This document shows, piece after piece, positions 27,219-36,140 of a DNA stretch of 64,000 nucleotides. Within the stretch, counting starts at the first letter, position 1, and the number at the start of each line of letters is the position of its first letter. The stretch is from assembly GCF_002982115.1 (NCBI RefSeq), contig NZ_CP019980.1, positions 3,170,001 to 3,234,000 of the forward strand. The letters run 5' to 3'. Position numbers and translations under genes: made by a program. Under the pieces are notes generated by a model. That model saw only the letters and a list, made by a program, of their open reading frames with translations, ran no database searches and was not told the origin of the DNA. Source of the stretch: Lysinibacillus sphaericus (GTDB taxonomy: Bacteria > Bacillota > Bacilli > Bacillales_A > Planococcaceae).

Positions 27219-28151
27219 TTAGAAAATCTTTTGCTTAATAACATGCTGCAAAGTCCCTTTCTGCCAGAGTAACTTCTTCAATGTTTCGTAATTGACTAGA
27301 ACCGTTCCAACAATAATCGTCAAAGTACCTATGCCAGTTAACCAAGATAGATATTCTTGATAAAAAATAACACCTAATACTACAGCGATTAAGGGAGAAA
27401 TATACAGCCATGTAGAAGGAAAAATTGGATTTGTCCGTGAAACAAGCCAATAATAAATGCTATGCCCAATCATTGAGCCTACAATAATTAAATAAAGAAG
27501 GGAGCCCATTGAAGCGAGATTTAACAGATTGTTAAACTGAATGTTCTCGGTAAAAAACGATAAAATAATTAATAGCATCCCGCCGTACATCATTTGCACT
27601 GCATTTAAGGCAATTGGTGATGTCGTTTCAAATTTTTGGATAACATGTTTCGTATAAATTGTTCCTATTGCATAAAATAGCTCACCTACTATGATGGCGA
27701 GACAACCAACCATCCAGAAGGTACTTATTTCAATTGAAAAACTAGGTATAATCAACAGTGTGACACCAATAACTCCGACAACACAACCGATCAATGATTG
27801 ACGATTTCCTTGTTGTTTCAATACCAATGTTTGAATAATGATAATCATCATCGGACCCGTAGCAGATAAAACAGCTGCAATTCCTGATGTCACATACTGT
27901 TCTGCCCAGTATAATGCGGCAAACGTTCCAAAAGTCAAACATACCCCTGTAAAAAACATCTCTTTCCGCCATAATAACCGGATTGTCGTTTTTTCTCTCC
28001 AAACCATAAAACTAAATAGCAGCAAACCAGCAATGAAAAAACGAAGCCCAGCTGATAAAAACGGAGGTACCCCTGCATCAACACCAATTTTAATCGCTAA
28101 AAAAGTCGTACCAAAAATCAAACACATAAAAATATAATTAATCATCACCAT
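27219..28151 (-). CDS. EamA/DMT-family transporter
   Basis: This 310-residue membrane protein has ten predicted helices in two repeated EamA halves (FGTTFLAIKIGVDAG...; YAIGTIYTKHV...). Such proteins export amino acids or metabolites. I chose the ATG at 28151, which has GGAGGAG six bases upstream; the frame open to 28271 would overlap the divergent regulator. It is divergent from a MocR-type regulator, a pairing that usually means the regulator controls the exporter in response to a PLP-linked amine or amino acid. Confidence 0.9.
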   Translation of the reverse strand: MVMINYIFMCLIFGTTFLAIKIGVDAGVPPFLSAGLRFFIAGLLLFSFMVWREKTTIRLLWRKEMFFTGVCLTFGTFAALYWAEQYVTSGIAAVLSATGPMMIIIIQTLVLKQQGNRQSLIGCVVGVIGVTLLIIPSFSIEISTFWMVGCLAIIVGELFYAIGTIYTKHVIQKFETTSPIALNAVQMMYGGMLLIILSFFTENIQFNNLLNLASMGSLLYLIIVGSMIGHSIYYWLVSRTNPIFPSTWLYISPLIAVVLGVIFYQEYLSWLTGIGTLTIIVGTVLVNYETLKKLLWQKGTLQHVIKQKIF

Positions 28152-28190
28152 ATCAATCTCCTCCTTTTTTCTATCATAAAAGAAGGAACG

Positions 28191-28220
28191 TAGAACAGAT
28201 TGAAAAAGATAGAACAGATT
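28191..28220. promoter_or_regulatory. Direct-repeat operator for the MocR regulator
   Basis: Two identical 11-bp direct repeats, TAGAACAGATT at 28191-28201 and 28210-28220, lie 19 bp apart (about two helical turns) in the gap between the divergent EamA and MocR genes. MocR proteins such as GabR and PdxR bind direct repeats of this type. Confidence 0.65.
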
Positions 28221-28263
28221 AACATCGTTCGTGATACAATCTTTTTGAATAGGAGGAATCAAA

Positions 28264-29682
28264 GTGGACAAAACGATTGAACATAAAGATTATCTTTTTA
28301 AGAAAGTATATGATTATGTACTACACCGTATAGAACGCAACGAATGGAAAGAACATGAAAAGATTCCCTCCGTCCGCCAATTAGCTTCTGAAATGAATGT
28401 TCATCGATTAACGGTCTTAAAGGCTTATCAATTATTAAAAAAGCATGACAAAGTTTATGTAAAAGATAAAGCAGGCTATTTTGTCCAATCAATCGAAACA
28501 AAACATTTTGAAAATCTAAATCAAAGCAATCCGATTGTTTCTGCATACTTACAAAAAAATCATTTATCTGAAATCCATCAGCCAGCTGTTTCCTATCAAT
28601 TTTCGCAGGCGTTAATTGATCCCAACCTTTTACCTAATCATTATTTTTCAGATTACGTAAAAAAAGTGTTTGATCTTTATCCAAAAGTACTTGCAACTTA
28701 CTCAACTGTGCAAGGTGATTTAGAACTACGTGAAACACTCACACAGTATTTTATCAACCAGTATAAAACACATATTAGTGCAGATGAGTTGCTCATTACT
28801 TCTGGCTCACAGCAAGCGATTCACCTTATAGCCCAAACTTTTATTAAGCCTAGAGACGTCGTTTTATTTGAACGTCCAAGCTATAGTGCTGCGATTGATA
28901 TTTTTAAAGCACAGGGAGCCCAGATTGTTACGGTGGATATTCATCCAAAAGGGTACGATTTACAACAACTTGAATTATATATTAAGCAATATAAACCGCG
29001 ATTATTTTATCTCAATCCGACATTTCATAATCCGACTGGCTATACTGTTCCTATTGAGCAGCGCAAAAAATTAGTAGAATTAGCTGAACAATATCGACTG
29101 TTATTAATTGAAGATGATGCTTATCACGACATATATTTTGATGAACCCCCTCCACCACCCATTTATACCTATGATAGTGCTGGGACAGTCATTTATATCC
29201 GAAGTTTTTGCAAATATATTTCACCTGGTTTAAGAATTGCGACTGTTATTTGTCAATCATCATTAATGAACGCATTGCTAACAACGAAATCGTTAGCGGA
29301 TAATGGCTCACCACTTCTCAATCAAAAAATTTTTCTCCATTACTTTTCATCTCTAAGATTGCAACAACACTTGGAGAAAATTCGAATTGCTCTTCAAATT
29401 CGAAAGGAAATCATGGAGGAAGAGCTAGCCATAACAGATTGGCGATGGACCAGTCCAAAAGGCGGTTTGAATTTATGGGTACAGCTTCCAAATAATTTTC
29501 CAACTGAATTATTATTAAGCAAAAGTTTCGAACAAAATATTTCCTTTGTGCCAGGACAAGTTTGTGATCCATTAAAACAATTATCTTCTTGGATTCGTTT
29601 AAGCTATTCTTACACAAATGAAAAACAATTAAAAGAAGGGCTAAAAAGGTTTGTAGCAGTGGCACAATCACTTTCTAAGTGA
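28264..29682 (+). CDS. MocR-family regulator (GntR HTH fused to aminotransferase domain)
   Basis: This 472-residue protein fuses a GntR-type winged helix (about 1-75, with IPSVRQLASEMNVHRLTVLKAYQLL) to a fold-type I aminotransferase domain. The PLP lysine is K317 in FCKYISPGLR, with LNPTFHNPTG and EDDAYHDIYF as cofactor contacts. In MocR proteins PLP serves for sensing rather than metabolism. It starts at a GTG with AGGAGG upstream. The divergent EamA exporter and the direct repeats between them suggest it controls that exporter and itself. Confidence 0.93.
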   Translation: MDKTIEHKDYLFKKVYDYVLHRIERNEWKEHEKIPSVRQLASEMNVHRLTVLKAYQLLKKHDKVYVKDKAGYFVQSIETKHFENLNQSNPIVSAYLQKNHLSEIHQPAVSYQFSQALIDPNLLPNHYFSDYVKKVFDLYPKVLATYSTVQGDLELRETLTQYFINQYKTHISADELLITSGSQQAIHLIAQTFIKPRDVVLFERPSYSAAIDIFKAQGAQIVTVDIHPKGYDLQQLELYIKQYKPRLFYLNPTFHNPTGYTVPIEQRKKLVELAEQYRLLLIEDDAYHDIYFDEPPPPPIYTYDSAGTVIYIRSFCKYISPGLRIATVICQSSLMNALLTTKSLADNGSPLLNQKIFLHYFSSLRLQQHLEKIRIALQIRKEIMEEELAITDWRWTSPKGGLNLWVQLPNNFPTELLLSKSFEQNISFVPGQVCDPLKQLSSWIRLSYSYTNEKQLKEGLKRFVAVAQSLSK

Positions 29683-29695
29683 GCTGCCATACAAC

Positions 29696-29735
29696 AAAAG
29701 TGTTAGATTGACTGCAATCAATCTAACACTTTTTT
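29696..29735 (+). terminator. Terminator of the MocR gene
   Basis: A perfect 16-bp stem (29696-29711 with 29718-29733) has a 6-nt loop and ends in T-rich sequence. Confidence 0.88.
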
Positions 29736-29937
29736 GTTATGTCGTTGATGTCACCAAAGGCTCCGTTACCGACAACTAGTTTTTCATTCTATTTTTTGCA
29801 AAAGCAAAATACACGAACATTATTTCTCTGTTTCTTAAAACTTATTCGCATTGGCCCAGCCTCGATACGATAGACAAAGAAAGTTCAAGTTATTTCTCGT
29901 ATGTCATTTGTCTTTTTCTTCTCATATACCATACAGA

Positions 29938-30531
29938 TTATTTTTCTACTATTACTTGTATGACACGGCGAGTACTTGTTTGAATCGACGTATCATATTG
30001 TTCTACTTCCCCCGTAAAGTAATGTTTTAATTTATAACGACGAGCCCATCTTAAGATATTCTCCGCATTATATAAATGAGACATATCTTTTGGTCCCCCC
30101 GTATTGTATAAAAGCTGTGCGTATTCATATACCTCAAACATAAATACACCGTTTAGTTTTAAAGAGTTCATAATTTTATCAAGTACTACTAATTGGAAGC
30201 TATGAGGAAAATGCCCAAAAACCATTATTGCGCCATCATAGTTTTCTTTAGGCAGTTTGTACTCTATTAATTCTACCCTTTTTGTGTCGATCGTTACGCC
30301 ATTCATATTTGCCAGTAATTGAACTTTAGCTAGTCCTTGTGAAGTAGAATTATAAACCGTTACCTTATATCCTAGTTTTGCTAAAAATACTGCATTCGCT
30401 CCCTCATTTTCTTCATACGCAGCAATTTTGGCATGCTTTGGGAAATAATGTACAGAAGACTTAATAAATCGATTCGCTTCCGTTCCATACACATATAGTG
30501 GTGGACTCTCTTGTTCACGCCCCATGCTCAT
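29938..30531 (-). CDS. Class I SAM-dependent methyltransferase
   Basis: This 197-residue protein has the order of motifs of small TehB-like methyltransferases: a SAM-binding region AAYEENEGANAVFLAKLGY, then VTVYNSTSQGLAKVQ, the YDGAIMVFGHFP segment, and LKLNGVFMFEVY. The first motif is degenerate compared with DxGxGxGxN but keeps ExxEGANA. The substrate is unknown. It is a single gene with no close partner. Confidence 0.78.
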   Translation of the reverse strand: MSMGREQESPPLYVYGTEANRFIKSSVHYFPKHAKIAAYEENEGANAVFLAKLGYKVTVYNSTSQGLAKVQLLANMNGVTIDTKRVELIEYKLPKENYDGAIMVFGHFPHSFQLVVLDKIMNSLKLNGVFMFEVYEYAQLLYNTGGPKDMSHLYNAENILRWARRYKLKHYFTGEVEQYDTSIQTSTRRVIQVIVEK

Positions 30532-30859
30532 ACCCTTCCTCCCATTTATACGTAAAACGATTCCAGTATTTTAAACTGATGTTTTTATTACCATCATTAT
30601 AAAAAACAATTGAGAAATTCTAATGAATTTTAGTAACAAAAAAGTAAATTTCATTTAAAGTCGATATTTTGCTCTCAACAATTAGCTTCTATTGCGTGAA
30701 ATCAAGAGAAATCGGACAAACCATTTCTACGTTATACATTATTTTGACAAACTAATGAAGTTTAGTTGCTTTGGATTTCACATATTACTCATCTGCGTTT
30801 CAAATCTATTTAGTATGATATGCGTTGAATGTCATTAAAAACAGAAAGGAAGAGTAACT
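30532..30859. other. Gene-free stretch upstream of the bd-like oxidase genes
   Basis: AT-rich with no credible open frame. A TTGACA at 30744 has no well-spaced -10 element. AAAGGAAG before the ATG at 30860 is the ribosome binding site of the next gene. Confidence 0.4.
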
Positions 30860-32188
30860 ATGAATTTTCCATCGGTCGATTATACTTGGTTTGGGAACGG
30901 CACTGTCATTGCTCTTATTGCCATTATTCATGTAATTATTAGCCATGGCGTGGCAATTGGAACCTCTGTTTTAGTTGTATCTACTGAGTATAGAGCCATG
31001 AAAAGAAAGAACGAAGCATTAGATCAAGTAGCAAAAACAATGTTGAAATGGGTATTAATCATTACTACAACTATGGGAGCTATGACTGGAGTAGGGATTT
31101 GGTTTTCAACAACCGTCATACAACCGGACTCAATTTCTTCTTTACTACGCATTTTCTTTTGGGCATGGGTTGTGGAATGGGGCGCATTTATTTCTGAAGT
31201 GATTATTCTTATTGTCTATTACTATACATGGGATAAATGGACAGAGGGCGAACGTAAACGAAAGCATATTATGTTGGGTGTCGCACTTAGTATTGCTTCA
31301 TGGGTAACGATGGTAATCATTACAGGTGTCTTAGCCGCAAAATTAACGCCGGGACGTTGGATTGACACATTTTCATTTTGGAATGCATTTCTCAACCCAA
31401 CTTACTTCCCTTCACTCGGATTCCGTATGTTTTTAGCAATAATGCTAGCTATCTCGTTAGTATCATTTTTCATTCGTTGGCGCATTAAAGATAAAGCGTT
31501 ACGAACAGAAGTTTTTCGAGTGTTTGCATTCTGGGGTGCTATCGCCTTACCACTAACTTTTATTACGGGATTATGGTATTTATGGGCCATCCCAACTGAA
31601 GCCTATAACATGATTGTTTGGTCGACAGGCATGTCTGAGGTCATTTTCAAAAGTCTCAATATTTTAGGTTTTAGTATCCTTCTTATTTTCTTAGTATGGC
31701 TCGTTAAAAGTCCAAAAAACGTTCCGTGGATGCTATCAATTGCTGTCATGTTTTCTTCAATCGGTTTTATTGGGGAATTTGAAGTTGTAAGAGAGAGCGT
31801 TAGAAAACCATACATTATTTATAATTATATGTACGCAAACGGAATGTTAGCGAAAGATGAAGAAACACTGAAAAAAGAAGGTTATCTAGCAAATGCAACA
31901 TGGGCAAAAGAAAAAGAAGTTACTGACAACAATATGGTGGAAGCTGGTCGAGACGTTTTCGTTGGTCAATGTATTACTTGTCATACGATTGATGGATGGC
32001 GAGATACACGAGCTTTAGCTACTAGAATGAAAGGTTGGGATAAGGAAGCCATTATGTCCTTTATTCCTAATATGCATTATGCACAAGTAGCAATGCCACC
32101 ATTTATGGGGACAGAAGAAGAGATTGAAGCATTAGCCACTTATATTGTAACAGAATTGGAAAATGATAAAGAGGTGACCCAAAAATGA
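30860..32188 (+). CDS. Cytochrome bd-like (CydA-like) subunit with C-terminal cytochrome c domain
   Basis: This 442-residue membrane protein has about nine helices related to CydA, then a c-type cytochrome domain from about 350. CITCH binds heme c and MPPFMG likely supplies the axial methionine. The WVVEWGAFISEV helix keeps two glutamates at the spacing of E99 and E107, ligands of the high-spin hemes in CydA. The quinol-loop motif GRQPW is absent, and the helix aligned with the H186 region (FRMFLAIML) lacks its histidine. It overlaps the next gene by ATGA. A bd-superfamily oxidase or NO/O2-linked enzyme taking electrons through heme c is likely; its activity cannot be deduced. Confidence 0.8.
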   Translation: MNFPSVDYTWFGNGTVIALIAIIHVIISHGVAIGTSVLVVSTEYRAMKRKNEALDQVAKTMLKWVLIITTTMGAMTGVGIWFSTTVIQPDSISSLLRIFFWAWVVEWGAFISEVIILIVYYYTWDKWTEGERKRKHIMLGVALSIASWVTMVIITGVLAAKLTPGRWIDTFSFWNAFLNPTYFPSLGFRMFLAIMLAISLVSFFIRWRIKDKALRTEVFRVFAFWGAIALPLTFITGLWYLWAIPTEAYNMIVWSTGMSEVIFKSLNILGFSILLIFLVWLVKSPKNVPWMLSIAVMFSSIGFIGEFEVVRESVRKPYIIYNYMYANGMLAKDEETLKKEGYLANATWAKEKEVTDNNMVEAGRDVFVGQCITCHTIDGWRDTRALATRMKGWDKEAIMSFIPNMHYAQVAMPPFMGTEEEIEALATYIVTELENDKEVTQK

Positions 32189-33225
32189 ACCATCTAGTTT
32201 TTGCATTAATTTCTTCTGATAACCCTTTACCGATTCCTGCACCCATTGGTTTACTAGAAATTTTGATTGTCTTAACATTTATTCTTCATATTATTTTTGT
32301 GAATTTTACTATTTCATTGACTGCAGGTGCTGTTGGGCTAGAAATTACGGGGATAATGAAAAAAAATAGTTTATTTGATAAAATGGCACAAATTTGTTCC
32401 TTCCATGCTTCAATACATAAGAGTATTGCAGTTGTTTTAGGTGTTGGTCCATTATTAATTGTAAGTGTCTTATATACACAATATTTTTATTCTTCCACAA
32501 TTTTAATAGGGAAGGCTTGGATGAGTTTATTAATCCTACTCATTGCTGCATTCCTATTGTTATACATTTATAAGTTCACTTGGGTTAAATTCCAAACAAA
32601 CAAATTATTGCATTTGAGTATTGGCCTATTAGCCATGTTAATTTTGTTTTTTGTCCCTCTTATTTTTATTGTCAATGTCACTTCCATGTTATATCCGGAT
32701 CGTTGGGGAGAAGCAAATGGTTTTTTTGAAAGCTTATTTTACTATCCTCAAATTTGGCAACGTTACCTACATTTTATGCTCGCGAGTTTAGCAACAGGTG
32801 GCTTTTATATGTTTGTCTATTTTGCTTATTTGAAACGAAAGCAGAAGAAACTAGAGCAACATGAACAAGCATTAAAACTTTTTGGTGCCAAAGTAGGCTT
32901 TTGGGTTACAATTACACAGTTAGTAACTGGTTTTTTATTATTATTTTCTTTCAATACGAATATTCGTATGCTTTATTTAGGCGAAGATTTATTGTTAACT
33001 TCTTTACTTATTATTTCTATTGTCTTAACAGTCATCCTTTGTATGCTACTCTATGCAGCAGGCTATAAGGATTCTGCTAATTCTTTTCTCGCCTCTATTT
33101 TGGTCTTCATATTAGTTATTGGTATTATGGGCTGGATGCGTCATGAATTGAGAGAAGCCTATTTATCACCTTATCTCGATGAACATCCACGAACAGAGGA
33201 GCGATTAGAGTCTACGTTGAAATAG
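32185..33225 (+). CDS. Second CydA-like membrane subunit
   Basis: This 346-residue protein has about nine hydrophobic helices. It overlaps the preceding gene by four bases, so the two are translationally coupled and probably form a heterodimer. A histidine in the first helix and YLHFMLASLATGGFYMF resemble the CydA helices bearing H19 and H186. The helix that should carry the two conserved glutamates has none (IGKAWMSLLILL), and there is no CxxCH. It seems to be a divergent CydA-derived partner rather than a typical CydB. Confidence 0.72.
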   Translation: MNHLVFALISSDNPLPIPAPIGLLEILIVLTFILHIIFVNFTISLTAGAVGLEITGIMKKNSLFDKMAQICSFHASIHKSIAVVLGVGPLLIVSVLYTQYFYSSTILIGKAWMSLLILLIAAFLLLYIYKFTWVKFQTNKLLHLSIGLLAMLILFFVPLIFIVNVTSMLYPDRWGEANGFFESLFYYPQIWQRYLHFMLASLATGGFYMFVYFAYLKRKQKKLEQHEQALKLFGAKVGFWVTITQLVTGFLLLFSFNTNIRMLYLGEDLLLTSLLIISIVLTVILCMLLYAAGYKDSANSFLASILVFILVIGIMGWMRHELREAYLSPYLDEHPRTEERLESTLK

Positions 33226-33249
33226 AAATATAGACCGCAAGGAACACCG

Positions 33250-33280
33250 TAGACAAAGTCGATTTATTCGACTTTGTCTA
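33250..33280. terminator. Terminator-like hairpin between convergent genes
   Basis: A perfect 13-bp stem (33250-33262 with 33268-33280) has a 5-nt loop and lies between the oxidase genes and the IbrB-like gene. The T-tract is weak on both sides. Confidence 0.6.
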
Positions 33281-33320
33281 TTCAATATATAGTGATTACG
33301 TTTTAAACACTCGTAACTTA

Positions 33321-33860
33321 CTATTCTTCTTGCAGCAGAAACTCTTCCTCATCTGGTTCCCACGCTTGACCAAATGAATGATCTTTAAATAGTGCTGCAA
33401 GTCCTGTAATCTGCTTCAATCGTAATATTTCATCGCGATCCATCCCCAAATGCTTTGCAATCCATGCATCAGAGCGCCCCAGTTCGTGTAGTTCTTTCAC
33501 GATGTTACTCATCAAATCTACATTATGGCTTCCTCTAGCACGGTTATGTCGTATGGTACTTGCTATTCGCTGATCAATCGGCTTATCTATGATAGATACA
33601 GGTAGCATACCTCCTTCACGCTCATAGATATCTGAAAACTCCTTCATAATTCGATAACGATGAAACCCATCCACAATAATATAGTTATCCTCTTCCTTGT
33701 TATGATAACAAACGATGGGCATTGTATAGCCGTCATTTTTAATACTATCGTACAACAGTTTCATCTCGGGTGGCGCAACGGCATTCGGATTATAATCATT
33801 CGGTAAGATTTTTTCGAATGGGATTGGGTAAATTTGATAAACTGGACTCTTACTCTTCAC
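33321..33860 (-). CDS. IbrB-like ParB/sulfiredoxin-fold protein
   Basis: This 179-residue protein has a ParB/Srx N-terminal domain: the LPNDYNPNAVAPPE start, YIIVDGFHRYRIM (the DGxHR motif) and the TIRHNRARG stretch. An HTH-like segment with WIAKHLGMDRDEILRLKQ follows. I chose the GTG at 33860, nine bases after GGAGG; it overlaps the IbrA-like stop by 11 bp. The pair matches E. coli IbrA/IbrB, known as activators of immunoglobulin-binding genes, often prophage-linked and of unknown chemistry. Its function here is unknown. Confidence 0.8.
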   Translation of the reverse strand: MKSKSPVYQIYPIPFEKILPNDYNPNAVAPPEMKLLYDSIKNDGYTMPIVCYHNKEEDNYIIVDGFHRYRIMKEFSDIYEREGGMLPVSIIDKPIDQRIASTIRHNRARGSHNVDLMSNIVKELHELGRSDAWIAKHLGMDRDEILRLKQITGLAALFKDHSFGQAWEPDEEEFLLQEE

Positions 33861-35181
33861 TATCCATATCCTCCAAACTTCTATATTTTTTTTTGATATA
33901 GTCAAGTTGGGATTGTTGTTGACGTGTTAAACCATATCCCATAAATCGGCAAATATGATCATTCTTCAGAATACAGAAACACATCCGTTTCCAACTTGGA
34001 ATATCCTTAGTTGACTTGATATCATCCGTATCATCTGGTATTTTTTGCAAAAAAATGATGCGCGAATTCTTAAACGTCGTATAGTTAGACACGCCATTCC
34101 TTTTAATTTTATAACCATTTTCTTCTAATTCTCGAATTGTTTCTTCTTCGAGTCCACCACCAACTGTATGCCAAAATTCAATGGATTTATTAAATTTCTT
34201 AATATAATTATTCCGTAGTTGTAAAGGCAAAGTCTGCAATAAAAATTGCGTATAGGACTTCCATGTATGCCCTTCTGGAAGTGTGACTGTCCGATATCCC
34301 ATGGCTTTTGTCTTTGCATATATCTGCGTAAAATTAGCACCTTGTACTCTTCCTACTAACTTCACCCAAATTTGTGGATCAAGAATTCGGTAGAGGTTCA
34401 AGGAATCTTTAGCATAATCTTGAAACGGGGAGGCAACACGCATTTGAGAAGCTGTTAATCCAGCCTTATAATACAAGTCATAAAGTGGATTATAATCATA
34501 GTTGAAAGCATAATAGGCATGCCAAACATCTTCAACAGACCAGTCGTAAAGCGGTGAAGCTGTCCAAACATCCTTAAACTGTTGTGTAATCCAGCACTGT
34601 TCTTTATAACCATACTTCTTATTTACAAATCCACTATACCGTTGCAGAGACTCGTCTGCGCGAATTCCTAGTAAGCAGACCGTTTTCTCCCCCCCATGTG
34701 ACTGTCGATACCATCGGCCAAATTGCTTTGCCAAATCTTCCTGATGCATCTTATAACGGTAAGTATGTATTGGATTATTCTCAAGATTAATGACATAGTC
34801 GTATTTCGGCATTGCTCTGACCCAACTATCTTTCTTACTATCATCCCATGGATACCAGTACATTTCGTAACTACTTAAAGCCGTTCGAGTAGCCATCGGC
34901 AAGCATACCCAATAACGCTCCACTCTATCTGTCAGTCGTTCAAATGTTTTTTCTACATATTCTGTCGTTACACTATATTGCGCTTCAAAATCCTGATGAA
35001 ATACGCCAATTATCTGATGTGGATAATAAGTATCTCTAAAATCCATCAAAAGATTCAACAATAGACCGCTGTCTTTCCCACCAGAAAACGAAAGATAGAT
35101 GACATCAAATTCACTAAAGATAAAATGCAATCGCTCCTGTAATGCTTGGTATACATTTTTTTGAAGATAATTTCTCCGCAC
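33850..35181 (-). CDS. IbrA-like PAPS-reductase-family protein (DUF3440)
   Basis: This 443-residue protein has a PP-loop ATP pyrophosphatase domain with SFSGGKDSGLLLNL near residue 33. The rest has LLGIRADESLQRYSG, the DVWTASPLYDWSVEDVW stretch and a C-terminal DUF3440-like region. These proteins resemble PAPS reductase and DndC but lack a proven sulfate-reduction role. It is translationally coupled to the IbrB-like gene. No sulfate assimilation, dnd or phage structural genes are nearby, so a regulatory or nucleic-acid-related role is as likely as metabolism. Confidence 0.85.
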   Translation of the reverse strand: MRRNYLQKNVYQALQERLHFIFSEFDVIYLSFSGGKDSGLLLNLLMDFRDTYYPHQIIGVFHQDFEAQYSVTTEYVEKTFERLTDRVERYWVCLPMATRTALSSYEMYWYPWDDSKKDSWVRAMPKYDYVINLENNPIHTYRYKMHQEDLAKQFGRWYRQSHGGEKTVCLLGIRADESLQRYSGFVNKKYGYKEQCWITQQFKDVWTASPLYDWSVEDVWHAYYAFNYDYNPLYDLYYKAGLTASQMRVASPFQDYAKDSLNLYRILDPQIWVKLVGRVQGANFTQIYAKTKAMGYRTVTLPEGHTWKSYTQFLLQTLPLQLRNNYIKKFNKSIEFWHTVGGGLEEETIRELEENGYKIKRNGVSNYTTFKNSRIIFLQKIPDDTDDIKSTKDIPSWKRMCFCILKNDHICRFMGYGLTRQQQSQLDYIKKKYRSLEDMDSEE

Positions 35182-35778
35182 ACATACCTCTCCTTGTCAT
35201 TTTCAACAATATCCTTAAAATCAACAAAAAAACAGCTATGCAACTGTGTTAGATCAGTCGATACCTGTCTTTTTCTTTCAAAACTAATCCTTCACATAGC
35301 TTTAATAGCAACTGTTTAATCCGTCAATAGATTACCAATATTGCTAGACCAGCCCTATTTTTAGCAACAACAGCTTGTTAAACACAGTGACATTTCTTCG
35401 AATACCGATAAATTATGTACAAAGTTAGTATAAAAAATTTTCTATTGAGTGAAAAGCATCTTTTTTTCGAAAATTTCGTGAACTAATTATATTTGATAAT
35501 TTGTATAATATTTTCTTCACTACAAAGTCAACAAGGGTTGATGAAGACAATTCAAAACTTACAATTAAAAGACTGCAAATGGAACTCTTTAACATAATGA
35601 AGAAATTAATTTAGGAATGTCTTCCACTATCAAACAAAAATCCATTAGTAGCTTTTTCTTGAATTTATTTCTTCAAGCAAAATGGGATTTTAAGCACTTA
35701 CTCCTATCAACATGAACCTCTTCACGTTTTAATAGAAAGATTAAATCAAACAAACATTTAATATTTCTCTTTTAGGTA

Positions 35779-35985
35779 TTAAAGTAACATTAAAAAGGGA
35801 CTATGGGATGGGTGTTCCTTCTCGAAATTTACAAATAACTTGAGGTTTTCCTTCTTCAGTATGAACGCTTTCTTATTAGCTATTGAATCTGCCAATATTT
35901 CAGCCTTATACGGTGAATCAATATCCAATTTAATTTCATATTTACACTTATACAGACGTTCAGGATTAATAATGGGACTTGACAT
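35779..35985 (-). CDS. Doubtful small open frame, 68 residues
   Basis: I do not recognise this product. It is lysine-rich with a KYEIKLDIDSPYKAEILADSI segment that looks like real protein (alternating polar and hydrophobic). No ribosome binding site precedes its ATG, and it follows a strong terminator. It may be the remnant of a longer gene rather than an active one. Confidence 0.22.
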   Translation of the reverse strand: MSSPIINPERLYKCKYEIKLDIDSPYKAEILADSIANKKAFILKKENLKLFVNFEKEHPSHSPFLMLL

Positions 35986-36007
35986 AAAAGAGTTGGACGA
36001 ATATAAA

Positions 36008-36056
36008 ATAAAACGGTAGCCTATGATGTTCCTTCTGGCAACCGTTTTATTTTTTT
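36008..36056. terminator. Terminator of the NRPS operon
   Basis: A 14-bp stem (36008-36021 with 36037-36050, one mismatch) has a 15-nt loop. It is T-rich on both sides, so it can work both ways; it lies 85 bp after the last gene of the NRPS operon. Confidence 0.8.
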
Positions 36057-36140
36057 AATATAAAATTTTCTTTTTATTTTACATCAACTATTAAAACAAA
36101 TGGTTCTAAAAACATTCCACTATGCGACCGAACTAAAAAT

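Larger units (their letters stand above)
35182..36140. other. Gene-poor stretch between the IbrA-like gene and the NRPS operon
   Basis: About 960 bp of AT-rich DNA holding a terminator (36008-36056) and one doubtful small frame (35779-35985). No tRNA, IS or long inverted repeat is apparent. It may be decayed coding DNA. Confidence 0.4.

Noticed and set aside
33321..35181. IbrAB pair as part of a prophage
   Set aside because: No integrase, structural, lysis or attachment-site features were seen on either side.
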